The notes under the pieces are model-generated. The model saw nothing but the letters and a program-made list of their open reading frames with translations. It ran no database searches and had not been told where the DNA came from. Position numbers and translations under genes: made by a program. A stretch of 64,000 nt of DNA. Origin: Bacteroidota bacterium (lineage in GTDB: Bacteria > Bacteroidota > Bacteroidia > Flavobacteriales > Weeksellaceae). Location of the stretch: assembly GCA_023461035.1 (NCBI GenBank), contig JAEWOD010000016.1:124001-188000 (forward strand). The letters are read 5' to 3'. Shown one piece after another: positions 43,755-53,100 of this stretch (positions within the stretch are counted from its first letter, which is position 1; the number at the start of each line of letters is the position of its first letter).

Positions 43755-44120
43755 ATGGATAATTTAAAATACAAAGGCTATGTAGGTAGCATTGAATATA
43801 GTGAAGAAGATGATTGTTTGTATGGGAAAGTTCTGGGGCTTAATAAAGTTCTGATTTCATACGAAGGAAATACCATTCAGGAACTCAAACAGGATTTTAT
43901 TGCCGGCATTGATCAATACATAGAAAGTAGCAAAGAAGCCGGGATAATTCCGCAGAAATCCTTTACCGGTAATTTCAACGTTCGGATTCCGGCAGAATAC
44001 CACGCAAAAGCAGTTTTAAAAGCCAAGTCTGAGGGTATTACCCTGAATGCTTTCGTTCGTTCCGCCATCGAAGAAAAACTAAAAACCTCTACCCGAAATA
44101 AGAAGGAGAAAGTGAAATAG
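43755..44120 (+). CDS. hicB: HicB-type antitoxin
   Basis: 121 aa. N-terminal HicB-like degenerate RNase H fold (YKGYVGSIEYSEEDDCLYGKVLGLNKVLISYEG) and a C-terminal ribbon-helix-helix (NVRIPAEYHAKAVLKAKSEGITLNAFVRSAIEEKL). Binds HicA and represses the operon. 3 bp spacing from hicA. Confidence 0.87.
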   Translation: MDNLKYKGYVGSIEYSEEDDCLYGKVLGLNKVLISYEGNTIQELKQDFIAGIDQYIESSKEAGIIPQKSFTGNFNVRIPAEYHAKAVLKAKSEGITLNAFVRSAIEEKLKTSTRNKKEKVK

Positions 44121-44152
44121 TTTGTTTTGTATCAACTACCTAATAAATAGTT

Positions 44153-44800
44153 ATGAAAAGATTTCTACTCTTATTTGCTATTTTTCCTTTTCTGGGATTT
44201 TCTCAAAGTGGGGAATTAGATTCTTTGCCCATAAAATATGAGTTTATTAAACGTAAGGATAATGTGAGTTCCGTAGGGTATTTGGAATTTCAAAAAGAAG
44301 AGGTACTTAAATATTTACGAAAATATGCCAATTCGAACGATGAGTTAAGTCGTGAAGTACTAAAAAATAAAATTACAGAGACTGATTATAGGTTAAATAT
44401 AAAGGAATTGACTAAAAGAAATGGAAGTAGTCTTGTAGAGTGGATTGATGGCATTGAACAATGGTATGAATTACAGATTAAAGCTGAGATGGCTTTAGTT
44501 TTGGCTTGGGATTTAAAAAAAATAAATCATTTTAAGGGTAAATTAATTTCTAATCATTTGTCTAAATATGGAGAAGATTTACATCAGGTAAATTATGAGA
44601 AGTTGCCAATTGTAAAACAAATAGAAATTGACAATGCAGCTAAAAATTTGTTTTATAGTTACTCAGAGTTGTTTGATGATGTAGATGAACGTTTATTGAT
44701 CGAATACTTGGGGTATGATGCAAAAACAGAGTTTCATTTATTGGATACAAAAGAGAAATTTAATGTTATAATGAATGTTTATAAAATAGATGGGCTTTAA
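44153..44800 (+). CDS. secreted protein of unknown function
   Basis: 215 aa with a signal peptide (1-18, LGFSQ). The mature part is charged and mostly helical (ELSREVLKNKITETDYRLNIKELTKR, AEMALVLAWDLKKI). I recognise no family. Its stop overlaps the next gene's ATG (TAATG), so the two are made together. It may be element cargo. Confidence 0.7.
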   Translation: MKRFLLLFAIFPFLGFSQSGELDSLPIKYEFIKRKDNVSSVGYLEFQKEEVLKYLRKYANSNDELSREVLKNKITETDYRLNIKELTKRNGSSLVEWIDGIEQWYELQIKAEMALVLAWDLKKINHFKGKLISNHLSKYGEDLHQVNYEKLPIVKQIEIDNAAKNLFYSYSELFDDVDERLLIEYLGYDAKTEFHLLDTKEKFNVIMNVYKIDGL

Positions 44801-45513
44801 TGAATATTCCTTTCTACATATCATTCACCGAATTTCAAAAGAATTATCAAAGTGATTTTGATAAATGGAAATTAATTTTCACTGAAGGTAGAGAAGTGGA
44901 TTTTTTGTGGGAATTGAAAGCGATATACAATAATTATGGAGAAGCTTTTTTCCAAAGATTATTAGAACATGAATTCACAATAATACAGAAGGAAATTGAT
45001 TTTAGGGATCTCGATTCAAATACAATCAAGATATTATTTCATATTCATGATTCGGATTTATTGAATGATGATTTTGACTTTAGAATCTCTCAAATAGATT
45101 ATAATAAATTAAAAAATGTTCAGATTTCATTCAGGCAAATCAAAGAATGGGTTGAAGATAAAATAAAAGAAGTAAGGAAAGAAAGTTTGGGTGCTGGGAA
45201 TATACAAGGTTTGTTGGAAGATGAAGATAAACAAAAAAAATCTTGGTTTAAAGTAGGTTTAAAATTTGCCGATGGAACTATAAAATACCAAACTATTGGG
45301 CGACCTTCATTTGCAGTAATAACAGAAAATGCTGGTTTGAAAAAAACCATGAAACCCTATGTTTCGAGTACTTATAATAATAATGAGTCTGACAAAAACA
45401 TATTCAGAAGCAAGAATAAAATGGAAGCTTTGCGCCGTTATTGCACTGAAAAAAATATTTCAATATCTGAATGGTTTTTAGAAGAGCTAAAAAAACACGA
45501 ATACATAATATAA
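44800..45513 (+). CDS. cytoplasmic protein of unknown function, coupled to the previous gene
   Basis: 237 aa, no signal. It has a helical first half and a second half with RKESLGAGNIQGLLEDEDKQKKSWFKVGLKFADGTIKYQTIGRPSF, then a basic tail. I do not recognise the family; DNA or RNA binding is possible from the basic tail but unproven. Start overlaps the previous stop by 1 nt. Ends before an inverted repeat and promoter of the HTH gene. Confidence 0.7.
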   Translation: MNIPFYISFTEFQKNYQSDFDKWKLIFTEGREVDFLWELKAIYNNYGEAFFQRLLEHEFTIIQKEIDFRDLDSNTIKILFHIHDSDLLNDDFDFRISQIDYNKLKNVQISFRQIKEWVEDKIKEVRKESLGAGNIQGLLEDEDKQKKSWFKVGLKFADGTIKYQTIGRPSFAVITENAGLKKTMKPYVSSTYNNNESDKNIFRSKNKMEALRRYCTEKNISISEWFLEELKKHEYII

Positions 45514-45517
45514 GATT

Positions 45518-45552
45518 GGTACTAAACTGATACTGTACCGAGTTTTAGTACC
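45518..45552. promoter_or_regulatory. inverted repeat at the HTH gene promoter (operator candidate)
   Basis: GGTACTAAACT and AGTTTTAGTACC pair with one extra T; the centre is GATACTGTACCG. It overlaps the -33 area of the -7 box at 45566-45573 and could be a repressor site or the 44800 terminator. Confidence 0.4.
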
Positions 45553-45565
45553 ATTATTCCACATT

Positions 45566-45573
45566 TAAATTTG
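45566..45573 (+). promoter_or_regulatory. -7 box of the HTH/replication genes
   Basis: TAAATTTG, exact match to TAnnTTTG. The transcript would begin near 45579, past the first ATG at 45578, so the ATG at 45599 is the likely start of the HTH gene. Confidence 0.5.
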
Positions 45574-45598
45574 TTTCATGATCATAAATAACAGTGAT

Positions 45599-45874
45599 AT
45601 GGAACAAATTGTTTTAACTTCTATTAGCGTTAATTCCTTAATTGAGAATATTGCCAGTCGTACGGCTCAAATCCTACAAAACCAAAAAAATGACTCTCAA
45701 TTAAACCAATCTGAAGATCTTCTTTCTAGGAAGCAAGCTTTGGAACTTTTGCAAATCACATCCGCCACACTCTGGCGTTGGGAAAAAGATGGAAAAATAA
45801 AATCTCATGGTATTGGATCAAAACGATACTACAAACGCTCTGAACTCGAAGAAAGTTTAATAGAAAAAAAATAG
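45599..45874 (+). CDS. small helix-turn-helix protein (excisionase-like)
   Basis: 91 aa from ATG at 45599, chosen because the -7 box at 45566-45573 puts the transcript start just before it; an ATG at 45578 is in frame but likely upstream of the transcript. The C-terminal MerR-type/HTH_17 part is SRKQALELLQITSATLWRWEKDGKIKSHGIGSKRYYKRSELEESL. Small proteins of this type help excision or control of mobile elements. 4 bp before the next gene. Confidence 0.8.
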   Translation: MEQIVLTSISVNSLIENIASRTAQILQNQKNDSQLNQSEDLLSRKQALELLQITSATLWRWEKDGKIKSHGIGSKRYYKRSELEESLIEKK

Positions 45875-45878
45875 GGCA

Positions 45879-46151
45879 ATGGAAAGTGCGAAAAACCAAA
45901 GCCCGATAGGAAAGCAATGCGAAAATAAGAAATTCCACGGACAAATGAAAACCGTTTTTTCATCGTTTTCTGAACGGCCAAAGACTATGTTAGAAGTTTC
46001 AATGGAGACCGGAATTTTACGAGCGAACATCTGTAGATATGTTGGGAAATGGAGAAAAAGAGACCGGATAACTGTGGTAAGGTTCGGCATCTGCCCTATT
46101 TCAAAACATCGTGCAGGATTTTATACAACAAATGTTTCAAACGATGGATAG
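45879..46151 (+). CDS. small winged-helix-like protein of a mobile element
   Basis: 90 aa with a helix-turn-helix-like centre (PKTMLEVSMETGILRANICRYVGKWRKRDRITVVRFGICPISKHRAGFY). Often precedes the RepA-like ATPase gene in Bacteroidetes elements. Overlaps that gene by 41 bp. Role not known. Confidence 0.7.
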   Translation: MESAKNQSPIGKQCENKKFHGQMKTVFSSFSERPKTMLEVSMETGILRANICRYVGKWRKRDRITVVRFGICPISKHRAGFYTTNVSNDG

Positions 46152-47262
46152 AGCAGTCGGTATAAACCCAGAGTTCAATTTGAGTTTGTTACAACAAGAC
46201 CTCAAAGGCCATCTTGCACAGCCTAATAAAGACAATCCAATTCTCTCCAAAGCAAACCTTCACCGGATTGATCCTGAAGAGGTAATCAAGCCACTTGAAA
46301 CGGCTATAAAATTAGGTGAGTCATCATTATTCACACTTGGTAACTTTTCTCTTATTATGGGAAAAGCCAAAAGTAGAAAGTCCTTTTTCTTAGGTGTGCT
46401 GTCTTCTGTGTTGTTAGTTGATGACTTGTTCGGGTTTTGTGGAACACTCCCAAGAGAACAAAGAAAGATTCTTTATTTTGACACCGAACAAGCTAAATTC
46501 CACGTTCAGCGTGCTTTTCGAAGAATTCGCCAAATGACATCTGGAAATAATCTGGAATATATTGATATTTTTCATTTAAGAACCCTGCAACCAAAGGAGC
46601 GTTTAGAGATGATAGAAGCGGTAATTTATTCTACATCAGATTTGGGTTTTGTTTTTATTGATGGGATTCGGGACTTGGTAACCTCGATCAATGATGAAGA
46701 GCAAGCGACGTTCATATCTTCCAAACTTCTTAAATGGAGCGAGGAACTGAATATTCATATTTCGGTCGTCTTGCATCAAAACAAATCCGATAATAACGCA
46801 AGAGGGCATTTAGGGACGGAATTGATTAACAAAGCGGAAACCGTCTTGTCTGTCGCAAAATCAGAAGGAAATTCAGACATATCAATCGTAACGCCGGAAT
46901 TGTGTAGGGATAAGGAGCCGGACGTATTTGCTTTTGAAATTATTGATGGATTGCCAGCCATAGCAGATAATTACGAAATCCGCACAGAAACCAGTAAGAA
47001 CCGATTTAATATGTCCGATTTAGGGGAATGGCAAATCTATTCTTTGCTGGCAGAAACGTACAGTAATGGGAATGAATTCGGGTACAGTGAATTGGTGCGT
47101 CAAATCAAATTAGCATTTACTAAACAATTTGGGAAAAGCATTGGGGATAATAGAGCGAAAGATTTAGTCTCCATTGCAAAAAATAATAACTGGCTAATTC
47201 AGGAAACACAAAAAGGGGCCTATAGACTTGGGAAGTTTAAAATGAGTGAAGATGAAAAATAA
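46111..47262 (+). CDS. RepA-like AAA family ATPase
   Basis: 383 aa. RecA-fold ATPase with a modified Walker A (MGKAKSRKSFF, the usual second Gly replaced) and Walker B (LGFVFIDGIRDL); VILHQNKSDNNARGHLGTELINKAE resembles RepA/DnaB-type hexameric helicases. Probably drives replication of the excised element. The C-terminal part (about 300-383) looks like a winged helix (LAETYSNGNEFGYSELVRQIKLAFTKQF). Next come the origin-like repeats. Confidence 0.85.
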   Translation: MQDFIQQMFQTMDRAVGINPEFNLSLLQQDLKGHLAQPNKDNPILSKANLHRIDPEEVIKPLETAIKLGESSLFTLGNFSLIMGKAKSRKSFFLGVLSSVLLVDDLFGFCGTLPREQRKILYFDTEQAKFHVQRAFRRIRQMTSGNNLEYIDIFHLRTLQPKERLEMIEAVIYSTSDLGFVFIDGIRDLVTSINDEEQATFISSKLLKWSEELNIHISVVLHQNKSDNNARGHLGTELINKAETVLSVAKSEGNSDISIVTPELCRDKEPDVFAFEIIDGLPAIADNYEIRTETSKNRFNMSDLGEWQIYSLLAETYSNGNEFGYSELVRQIKLAFTKQFGKSIGDNRAKDLVSIAKNNNWLIQETQKGAYRLGKFKMSEDEK

Positions 47263-47294
47263 CATTAAACCATCAAATAAAATATTCAAGTGTT

Positions 47295-47383
47295 ATCGGT
47301 TTAGTTTAAAGCGTAATATACGCTTTTAAACTGATAAACCGATGTAACTAACAGTTTAATAAACAGGTTTAAACTGATAAACC
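47295..47383. other. putative replication origin: large hairpin and direct repeats
   Basis: A 49-base hairpin (ATCGGTTTA.GTTTAAA.GCGTA and TACGC.TTTTAAAC.TAAACCGAT) at 47295-47343, and two direct copies of TTTAAACTGATAAACC at 47325-47340 and 47368-47383. Located between the RepA-like ATPase and primase-like genes, where an origin with iterons would be expected. Confidence 0.5.
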
Positions 47384-47384
47384 A

Positions 47385-48548
47385 ATGAAAGAATATAATT
47401 ACATACTTGAGCCATACGATGGAATGAAAACTCGGCACACTTGCCCACAATGTGGGAAAAAGGGTGTGTTTGCAAAGTATATTTCCGTTGAGACGAAAGA
47501 TTATATTTCTGGTGAGGTCGGCCGGTGTAACCGTGAAGATAAATGTGGCTATCATTATTCTCCAAAAGATTACTTTAATGTTCACGATTTCGAACCCAAT
47601 AAACCAAGGCTTAAACAAAATAAACTAACAGTAAAACCAAATACTTATTTCCCGTTTGAATTGTTCCAGGCAAGCCTGAAATCATTTGAGAAAAATCATT
47701 TTGTTAATTGGTTGGTGGGTCTTGTTGGAGAAGCAAAAGCCGAGGAGGTAATAGCAAAATATTTTATCGGTACTTCAAATCATTGGGAAGGCGCAACGAT
47801 ATTTTACCAAATTGACATTGATGGAAAGATTAGAACCGGAAAAATTATGCTTTATAATGAATTTACCGGAAAAAGAGTAAAAGAACCGTTTAATCATATT
47901 CATTGGGCACACAAACTTATAAGCAATCCTGATTTTGCCCTAAAACAATGCTTTTTCGGGGAACATTTGCTAAAAGACAGCCAAAAGACCGTTTGTATCG
48001 TTGAGAGTGAAAAAACGGCGGTAATAGCGAGCGTTTACATTCCTGATTTCATTTGGTTGGCGTGCGGATCATTAAACAACCTGAATGAAGATAAATGTAA
48101 GGTGTTTGAAGGCCGAAAGGTTATTCTTTATCCCGATCTGAAAGCATTTGAGAACTGGAAAGCGAAATCAGAGCAAATCAAAGGCTTAACCAACTCATCT
48201 GTTTCGGATTTATTGGAGCAAATTGCAACGGATGAAGAAAGAGAGAGTGGGTTTGATTTAGCTGATTATTTAGTTAAAATACAGTTGCCGGAATCACGGC
48301 CGGAACCGGAATCAATACCCGAGCTAAAACCTGAACCAAAATTTGTAATGGAGGTAAACCCTTTGATTTTTTCCCCAAAGGAAGATTGGACAAAGGAAAT
48401 TGAACAAATGGAAGATTTCTTTCAACATCAAAAAGATGTGCCGAGGTTCATCAATACTCATTTAACATTCGTGAAAGCTCAAAATGGAAACAAAACATAT
48501 TTACCATACTTAGATAGAGTCAAAAGTTATTTTTATGAAAACAAATAA
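47385..48548 (+). CDS. DUF6371/Toprim primase-like protein
   Basis: 387 aa. N-terminal zinc-finger part (THTCPQCGKKGVF and CNREDKCGYHY give four or more Cys) as in DnaG primases, a middle DUF6371 part, and a Toprim-like part at about 195-280 (VCIVESEKTAVIASVYIPDFIWLACGS, KVILYPDLKAFENW). Probably makes primers for replication of the element together with the RepA-like ATPase. The end is Pro/Glu-rich. Overlaps the next gene by 14 bp. Confidence 0.82.
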   Translation: MKEYNYILEPYDGMKTRHTCPQCGKKGVFAKYISVETKDYISGEVGRCNREDKCGYHYSPKDYFNVHDFEPNKPRLKQNKLTVKPNTYFPFELFQASLKSFEKNHFVNWLVGLVGEAKAEEVIAKYFIGTSNHWEGATIFYQIDIDGKIRTGKIMLYNEFTGKRVKEPFNHIHWAHKLISNPDFALKQCFFGEHLLKDSQKTVCIVESEKTAVIASVYIPDFIWLACGSLNNLNEDKCKVFEGRKVILYPDLKAFENWKAKSEQIKGLTNSSVSDLLEQIATDEERESGFDLADYLVKIQLPESRPEPESIPELKPEPKFVMEVNPLIFSPKEDWTKEIEQMEDFFQHQKDVPRFINTHLTFVKAQNGNKTYLPYLDRVKSYFYENK

Positions 48549-49113
48549 AAACCCAAGAATCAGCAACGAGCAATTCAAGACAGAATTAGTCAAAGCAATA
48601 TCGGAAGGAAACGCAATGGCCTATAAAAAAACATCCTTTTTCGAACTTTTGAGAACTACCTACTCAATTATGAAACAAAGATCATTTAACCTTTTTGATT
48701 TGTATTACCCGGAAATAATGAAAGAAATAAATGAAAAGGCAATTGCAGAATCAGCCGAACAAAATTCTGAAGCCATTGCCAACCTCGTCGGCGATAAAAA
48801 CAAACACGCCCAGGAACTTCTTGAAGATATTGAGCGGCTAAAACAAATAACAACCGGAAAAGCTTTAAAAGTTGCTAATCAGTTGATTATAGCAACTTTT
48901 ACCGATGAGTTAAGAGCAAAGGGAGAAATCCGAGCAATTCGAAAACAAATCGGTGAATGGTACGGATTTAATACGCCGAAACAAATTAACCAGAAAACAC
49001 AACTGGATATTGCACCTAAACCGTTGCAAAAAGTGAAATTGATAATCCAAGAATATAATCCGGGAATCGATGATACGAAACCAAATAATTTAGGAAGTCA
49101 TGGAACAACTTAG
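48535..49113 (+). CDS. unknown element protein (possibly terminase small-subunit-like)
   Basis: 192 aa, charged and helical. The segment LRAKGEIRAIRKQIGEWYGFNTPKQINQKTQLDI resembles a helical DNA-binding tail of small terminases, but I am not sure. It overlaps the primase-like gene by 14 bp and the next tail gene by 14 bp, so it links replication and tail modules. Listed as unknown. Confidence 0.55.
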   Translation: MKTNKNPRISNEQFKTELVKAISEGNAMAYKKTSFFELLRTTYSIMKQRSFNLFDLYYPEIMKEINEKAIAESAEQNSEAIANLVGDKNKHAQELLEDIERLKQITTGKALKVANQLIIATFTDELRAKGEIRAIRKQIGEWYGFNTPKQINQKTQLDIAPKPLQKVKLIIQEYNPGIDDTKPNNLGSHGTT

Positions 49114-49525
49114 CAGAGCGATTGAAAGAACGGCAGATGAAATTAAGCCAATTGTACAAACGGCAGCCGTAACCGCAACGAGCCTATTGAAAAAAAGAAT
49201 CATAAACGAAGGATTTGGCAGAAAATACCGTTCGCGATCCTATATCGAATTGAGGAAATCAAAAAACCTTCAGGTAAACTTTGTGAATCTTAGTTTTTCC
49301 GGAAGAATGTTTAAGGGGCTTAATGTTTCCGGTTCCTTCAGGGAGGGAAATAAAGTGTTTGGGTATGTGGCCGGGACTGATGATGAAACGAAATATAAGT
49401 TGAGGGAGAATAAAAAACGCTTCCCGGAATTTACAAACCTGAGTGAGCAGGAAAATGAAATCATCATAGATCAATATCTCACGCCAAAAATTATAGAAAT
49501 ATTCAATAAAAACTTAGGATTATGA
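49100..49525 (+). CDS. phage tail-completion / neck-like protein
   Basis: 141 aa. Segments such as FSGRMFKGLNVSGSFREGNKVFGYVAGTDDETKYKLRENKKRFPEF..SEQE are like the HK97 gp10-type and phage virion morphogenesis proteins that finish the tail top. Overlaps the previous gene by 14 bp and the next by 4 bp. Function inferred from motifs and order. Confidence 0.6.
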   Translation: MEQLSRAIERTADEIKPIVQTAAVTATSLLKKRIINEGFGRKYRSRSYIELRKSKNLQVNFVNLSFSGRMFKGLNVSGSFREGNKVFGYVAGTDDETKYKLRENKKRFPEFTNLSEQENEIIIDQYLTPKIIEIFNKNLGL

Positions 49526-50025
49526 CAATACAAGAATTAAAAACAATTGAACCAAAAACCGGATATGAATTTGAGGCTAACGGAAAGAAATACATCGTTG
49601 AGGATAAATTATCAATTCAAAGGTTTTTAGAAGCTGATAAAATAGAATTAGCCTTATACGGACTGGATTTTAAAAGAATCAAAGCCACATTGGCAAGTGT
49701 TTACAATGATTTGAATGGAAATAATTCAGAAAAGATGGTAAAATTCGCCGATGCTGCTCGAAAAGTACAATCTTTAATGAATCAACACGAAACTAATTTT
49801 GAACTCAATGAGCATCCTATATTGCGTTACTCTGCCTTGTTTATTAACCATGAAAAAGAGGATAGAAGAACTATAACAGATGAAGATATTGAGCAAAAGA
49901 TTAAAGACTGGCAGGAAGCCGGATTAACATTAACAGGGTTTTTACTTTTCGTTCTACATAAAATGCCGAGCGCACAAGATATTTATACCAAACTATTACA
50001 AGAATCTGAACCGGCAGGGAAATGA
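49522..50025 (+). CDS. possible tail-assembly chaperone
   Basis: 167 aa, acidic. The segment EKMVKFADAARKVQSLMNQHE and the position before the tape measure gene fit a tail-assembly chaperone. No canonical slippery heptamer is seen near the stop. Starts inside the previous gene's last codon (ATGA). Confidence 0.55.
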   Translation: MTIQELKTIEPKTGYEFEANGKKYIVEDKLSIQRFLEADKIELALYGLDFKRIKATLASVYNDLNGNNSEKMVKFADAARKVQSLMNQHETNFELNEHPILRYSALFINHEKEDRRTITDEDIEQKIKDWQEAGLTLTGFLLFVLHKMPSAQDIYTKLLQESEPAGK

Positions 50026-50029
50026 TATA

Positions 50030-50092
50030 ATGATTTTTTCTGGAGGAAGCCGACCTCAACAATACGGTAATGGGAGCTTGCCACTCAAATAG
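50030..50092 (+). CDS. very short ORF between chaperone and tape measure genes
   Basis: 20 codons (ATG at 50030, reading MIFSGGSRPQQYGNGSLPLK before TAG). It lies 5 bp after the 49522 stop and may be a translated leader, a small protein or a relic of a frameshift extension of the chaperone. Low confidence. Confidence 0.25.
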   Translation: MIFSGGSRPQQYGNGSLPLK

Positions 50093-50128
50093 CTGAAACA
50101 ATGATTGTTAAATTAAAAAACCATTACC

Positions 50129-53100
50129 ATGGAATTAAACAAGGAAGTAGTTATTGCATACGTTGCGGATATTGGCGGATTAAAGCCTGTAGTAGATTTG
50201 CAACAGCAAATACATGAAAAAACCCAAAGAAATATAGAAGACGAAAAAGCAGCATCTGAAAAACTCTATAATCAGATGATAAATGACCGGAAGAAAATTA
50301 ATGAAATTGTCGCAAAAAATCAATCACAACTAAAGGATCAGGTAGCAACATTTCAACAAGCCGAAAAAATCTTAGAATCCTTTTACAAAACAGGAACGAA
50401 AGCATTTGACAATAAAAAAGTCCAACAATTCGGCGAAACCGTTAAAAAACAATTCGACAAACTACAGGGACTATCCAGCCTTTCATTTGATTTCAATGAA
50501 AAAGATTTACAAACGCTTTCTTCATTATTGAATTCAACAGAAAACGAATTTCAGCAACTTTTAATTGTCATGTCGGTAATGCAGGGCAAGCTCGATGAAA
50601 TGGATTTCAAGGATGAAAACGCCCAAAAGTTAAATGATGAATTAGAAAAATTAACCCCTCAGGTTGAAGCCTTGGCTATGTATGTGGACAAGACAGGAAC
50701 CGAGTTCAAAACACTAAATCAGGAGTTAACAGTTACAAAACACGCAATGGCCGTTCTGGAATCAGAAGGCAAACAGAATTCTGAAAGATATAAAGAATTA
50801 CGTGACAGAGCCGTACAGCTTCAAAAAGCCATCAAAGATGTAAATGATGAAATCAAGCATTCTGCATCAGACACGGCCGGACTGGAAAACGTAATTGGAG
50901 CGGTAAACGGATTGGTGGGTATCTATGCCACAGCACAGGGAGCGGCCGCATTGTTCGGGGAAGAAAACGAGGAACTTGAAAAGACCATCCAAAAATTAGG
51001 TGGCGCGTTAGCTGTATTGAACGGATTGCAGGCAGTACAGGCGGAACTTTCCAATAAACAAGGTTTGGCAACTAAAGCATTAACATGGACACAAAACCAA
51101 TATACAATCGCCACTAATGCAAGTGCAACGGCTACTACCCGATTTGGCGCAGCTTTAAAATTATTGGGTGTTGGACTGGTAATTGGTGGCATAGCTGCTT
51201 TGGTAGTTTACTGGAAAGATATTGCAAAAGCCATAGGATTGACCAATGAAGAAGTGGAAAGAAATGCTGAAATATCCCAACGCTCAAATGAATTGTACGG
51301 TGAACAAATCGCTAAGCTCACCCTTTTAAACAAACAAGTTAAAGAGGGCGGTTTGTCATTTAGGCAAAAACAAGCAGCCGTAAAAGATTTCAATGCAGAG
51401 TTTGGTAAAACACTCGGCTCTGTAAAGAATTACAACGAATTGGAAGCCAGAATGATTAAAAACGGTGAAACTTATATCCAATATGTAAAACTAAAAGCAC
51501 AGGCGGAAGCTGCCTATCAATTGGCAATTGAAAAAACAAAAAAAGCAATAGAAGACAGGGAAAGGGTCTTAAATAAAGATTTTACAGCAGGTGAAAAATT
51601 CACATTATGGGATGAAAAACTTACTTCTCAGCTCGAAAATTTCTTTTTTGGCAGCGCCAAACTAAGATCACAACCATTAACAAATGAGGATTTTGAAAAC
51701 CTTATGGGATTGCCCGATGAAAAATCTGTAGAGAAATTTCTTTCTCAATATTCAGCAACTAACAAAAGAATCCTTGAAGAATATTATGATGACAATAAAA
51801 ATTCTGATTCTCTTCTAAACCGGCAAACCGATTATTTAAAAGGGCTGGATGAATTAGCCAAAAAAGCAGGGGACATAAACCCTGACGTAGATGAAAAAAA
51901 GAAGAAAAAAGTAAAAGACTGGACGGATGAAATAAGGAAACTAATTGCAGAACTTATAAAACTTCAGGAGCAATACGCTATATCGGGAATTGAGAATGAC
52001 CGGGAGCGGGAGATAGCTGAGCGAACCAAGGCTTTTACAGATGAAAAGAAATTTTATCAGGATCAGATTGATGCGATTACCGGAAACAATCAAAAAAAAT
52101 TAGAAGTTCAACGCAAATTCAATGAAACATTCAATGAAGAAAATGGAATTGCATACGAATCTTTCCAAAAAGATATTTTGGAAATAAATAAAAAATACAC
52201 CAAGCAGGCGGAGGAGGTGCGTTTACAAGCAATGCAAGCCATAAGAGAAGTAAACGGTCAAACAACAGCTATAGAATTACAAGCCATAAAAGACCGCTGG
52301 GATGAAATCCGGAAAGGATTAGAAAGAGAACTTGAGCTTACAAATGATGTGGTTGAACAAGCCAAATTACGAAAAACAATTCAGGAAACCATTAACGCAC
52401 AAAAAACAGAAGAAAATCAGTTTTTGCTTGGAAAAGACAATGAAGATTTGAAGTTACAGCAGGAGATGGTTAACAAAATGATTAGCATTTGGGCAACTGG
52501 AAACACTAAGATTTTGAATAATGAAAAAGTCGTTCAAACTCAAAGATTACTTTTCCAAAAAATGATTTTAGAACAAATGCTTGAAAATCAGAAGAAATAC
52601 CTCAACGAAAGCCAAAAAACGTTTTTAGAAGACATTGCCAATCAAATAATGAACATGGGAGAAAATGCAACTCCCGAACAATGGCAGGAAATATCGGATC
52701 AGCTAAAAGATATGTTTGGAGAAGAAACGGCCAATCAAATTCTGGATATTATAAAAAATATAAAAGATGTAAATAAAGAAATTGAAGATTTAAATAAAAA
52801 ACCAAAAACCCTTGAAAATTGGTTCAATAGTCCTTCTGTTAAAGATTTTACAGATAGAATCGCAAAGTTTTTTAAACTAACCGATGAAGAAACAAAAACA
52901 TTCTCAGCCAATTTAGCTTATGCTATAGTTACTGTTTGGGATACTATAACATCGATAATCGACAAAAAAATAACTGATCATCAAAATAAACTTTCTGAAA
53001 TAGAAAATTTAATCTCTCAAACAGAATCTGAATTAGAACAGGAAAGGCAATTGTACGAAGATGGATATGCCAATAATTACGATTTAAGAAAACAGGAATT

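Noticed and set aside
50015..50030. Classical -1 slippery heptamer at the end of the chaperone-like gene
   Set aside because: GGGAAAT is present but in the wrong phase for X XXY YYZ slippage.
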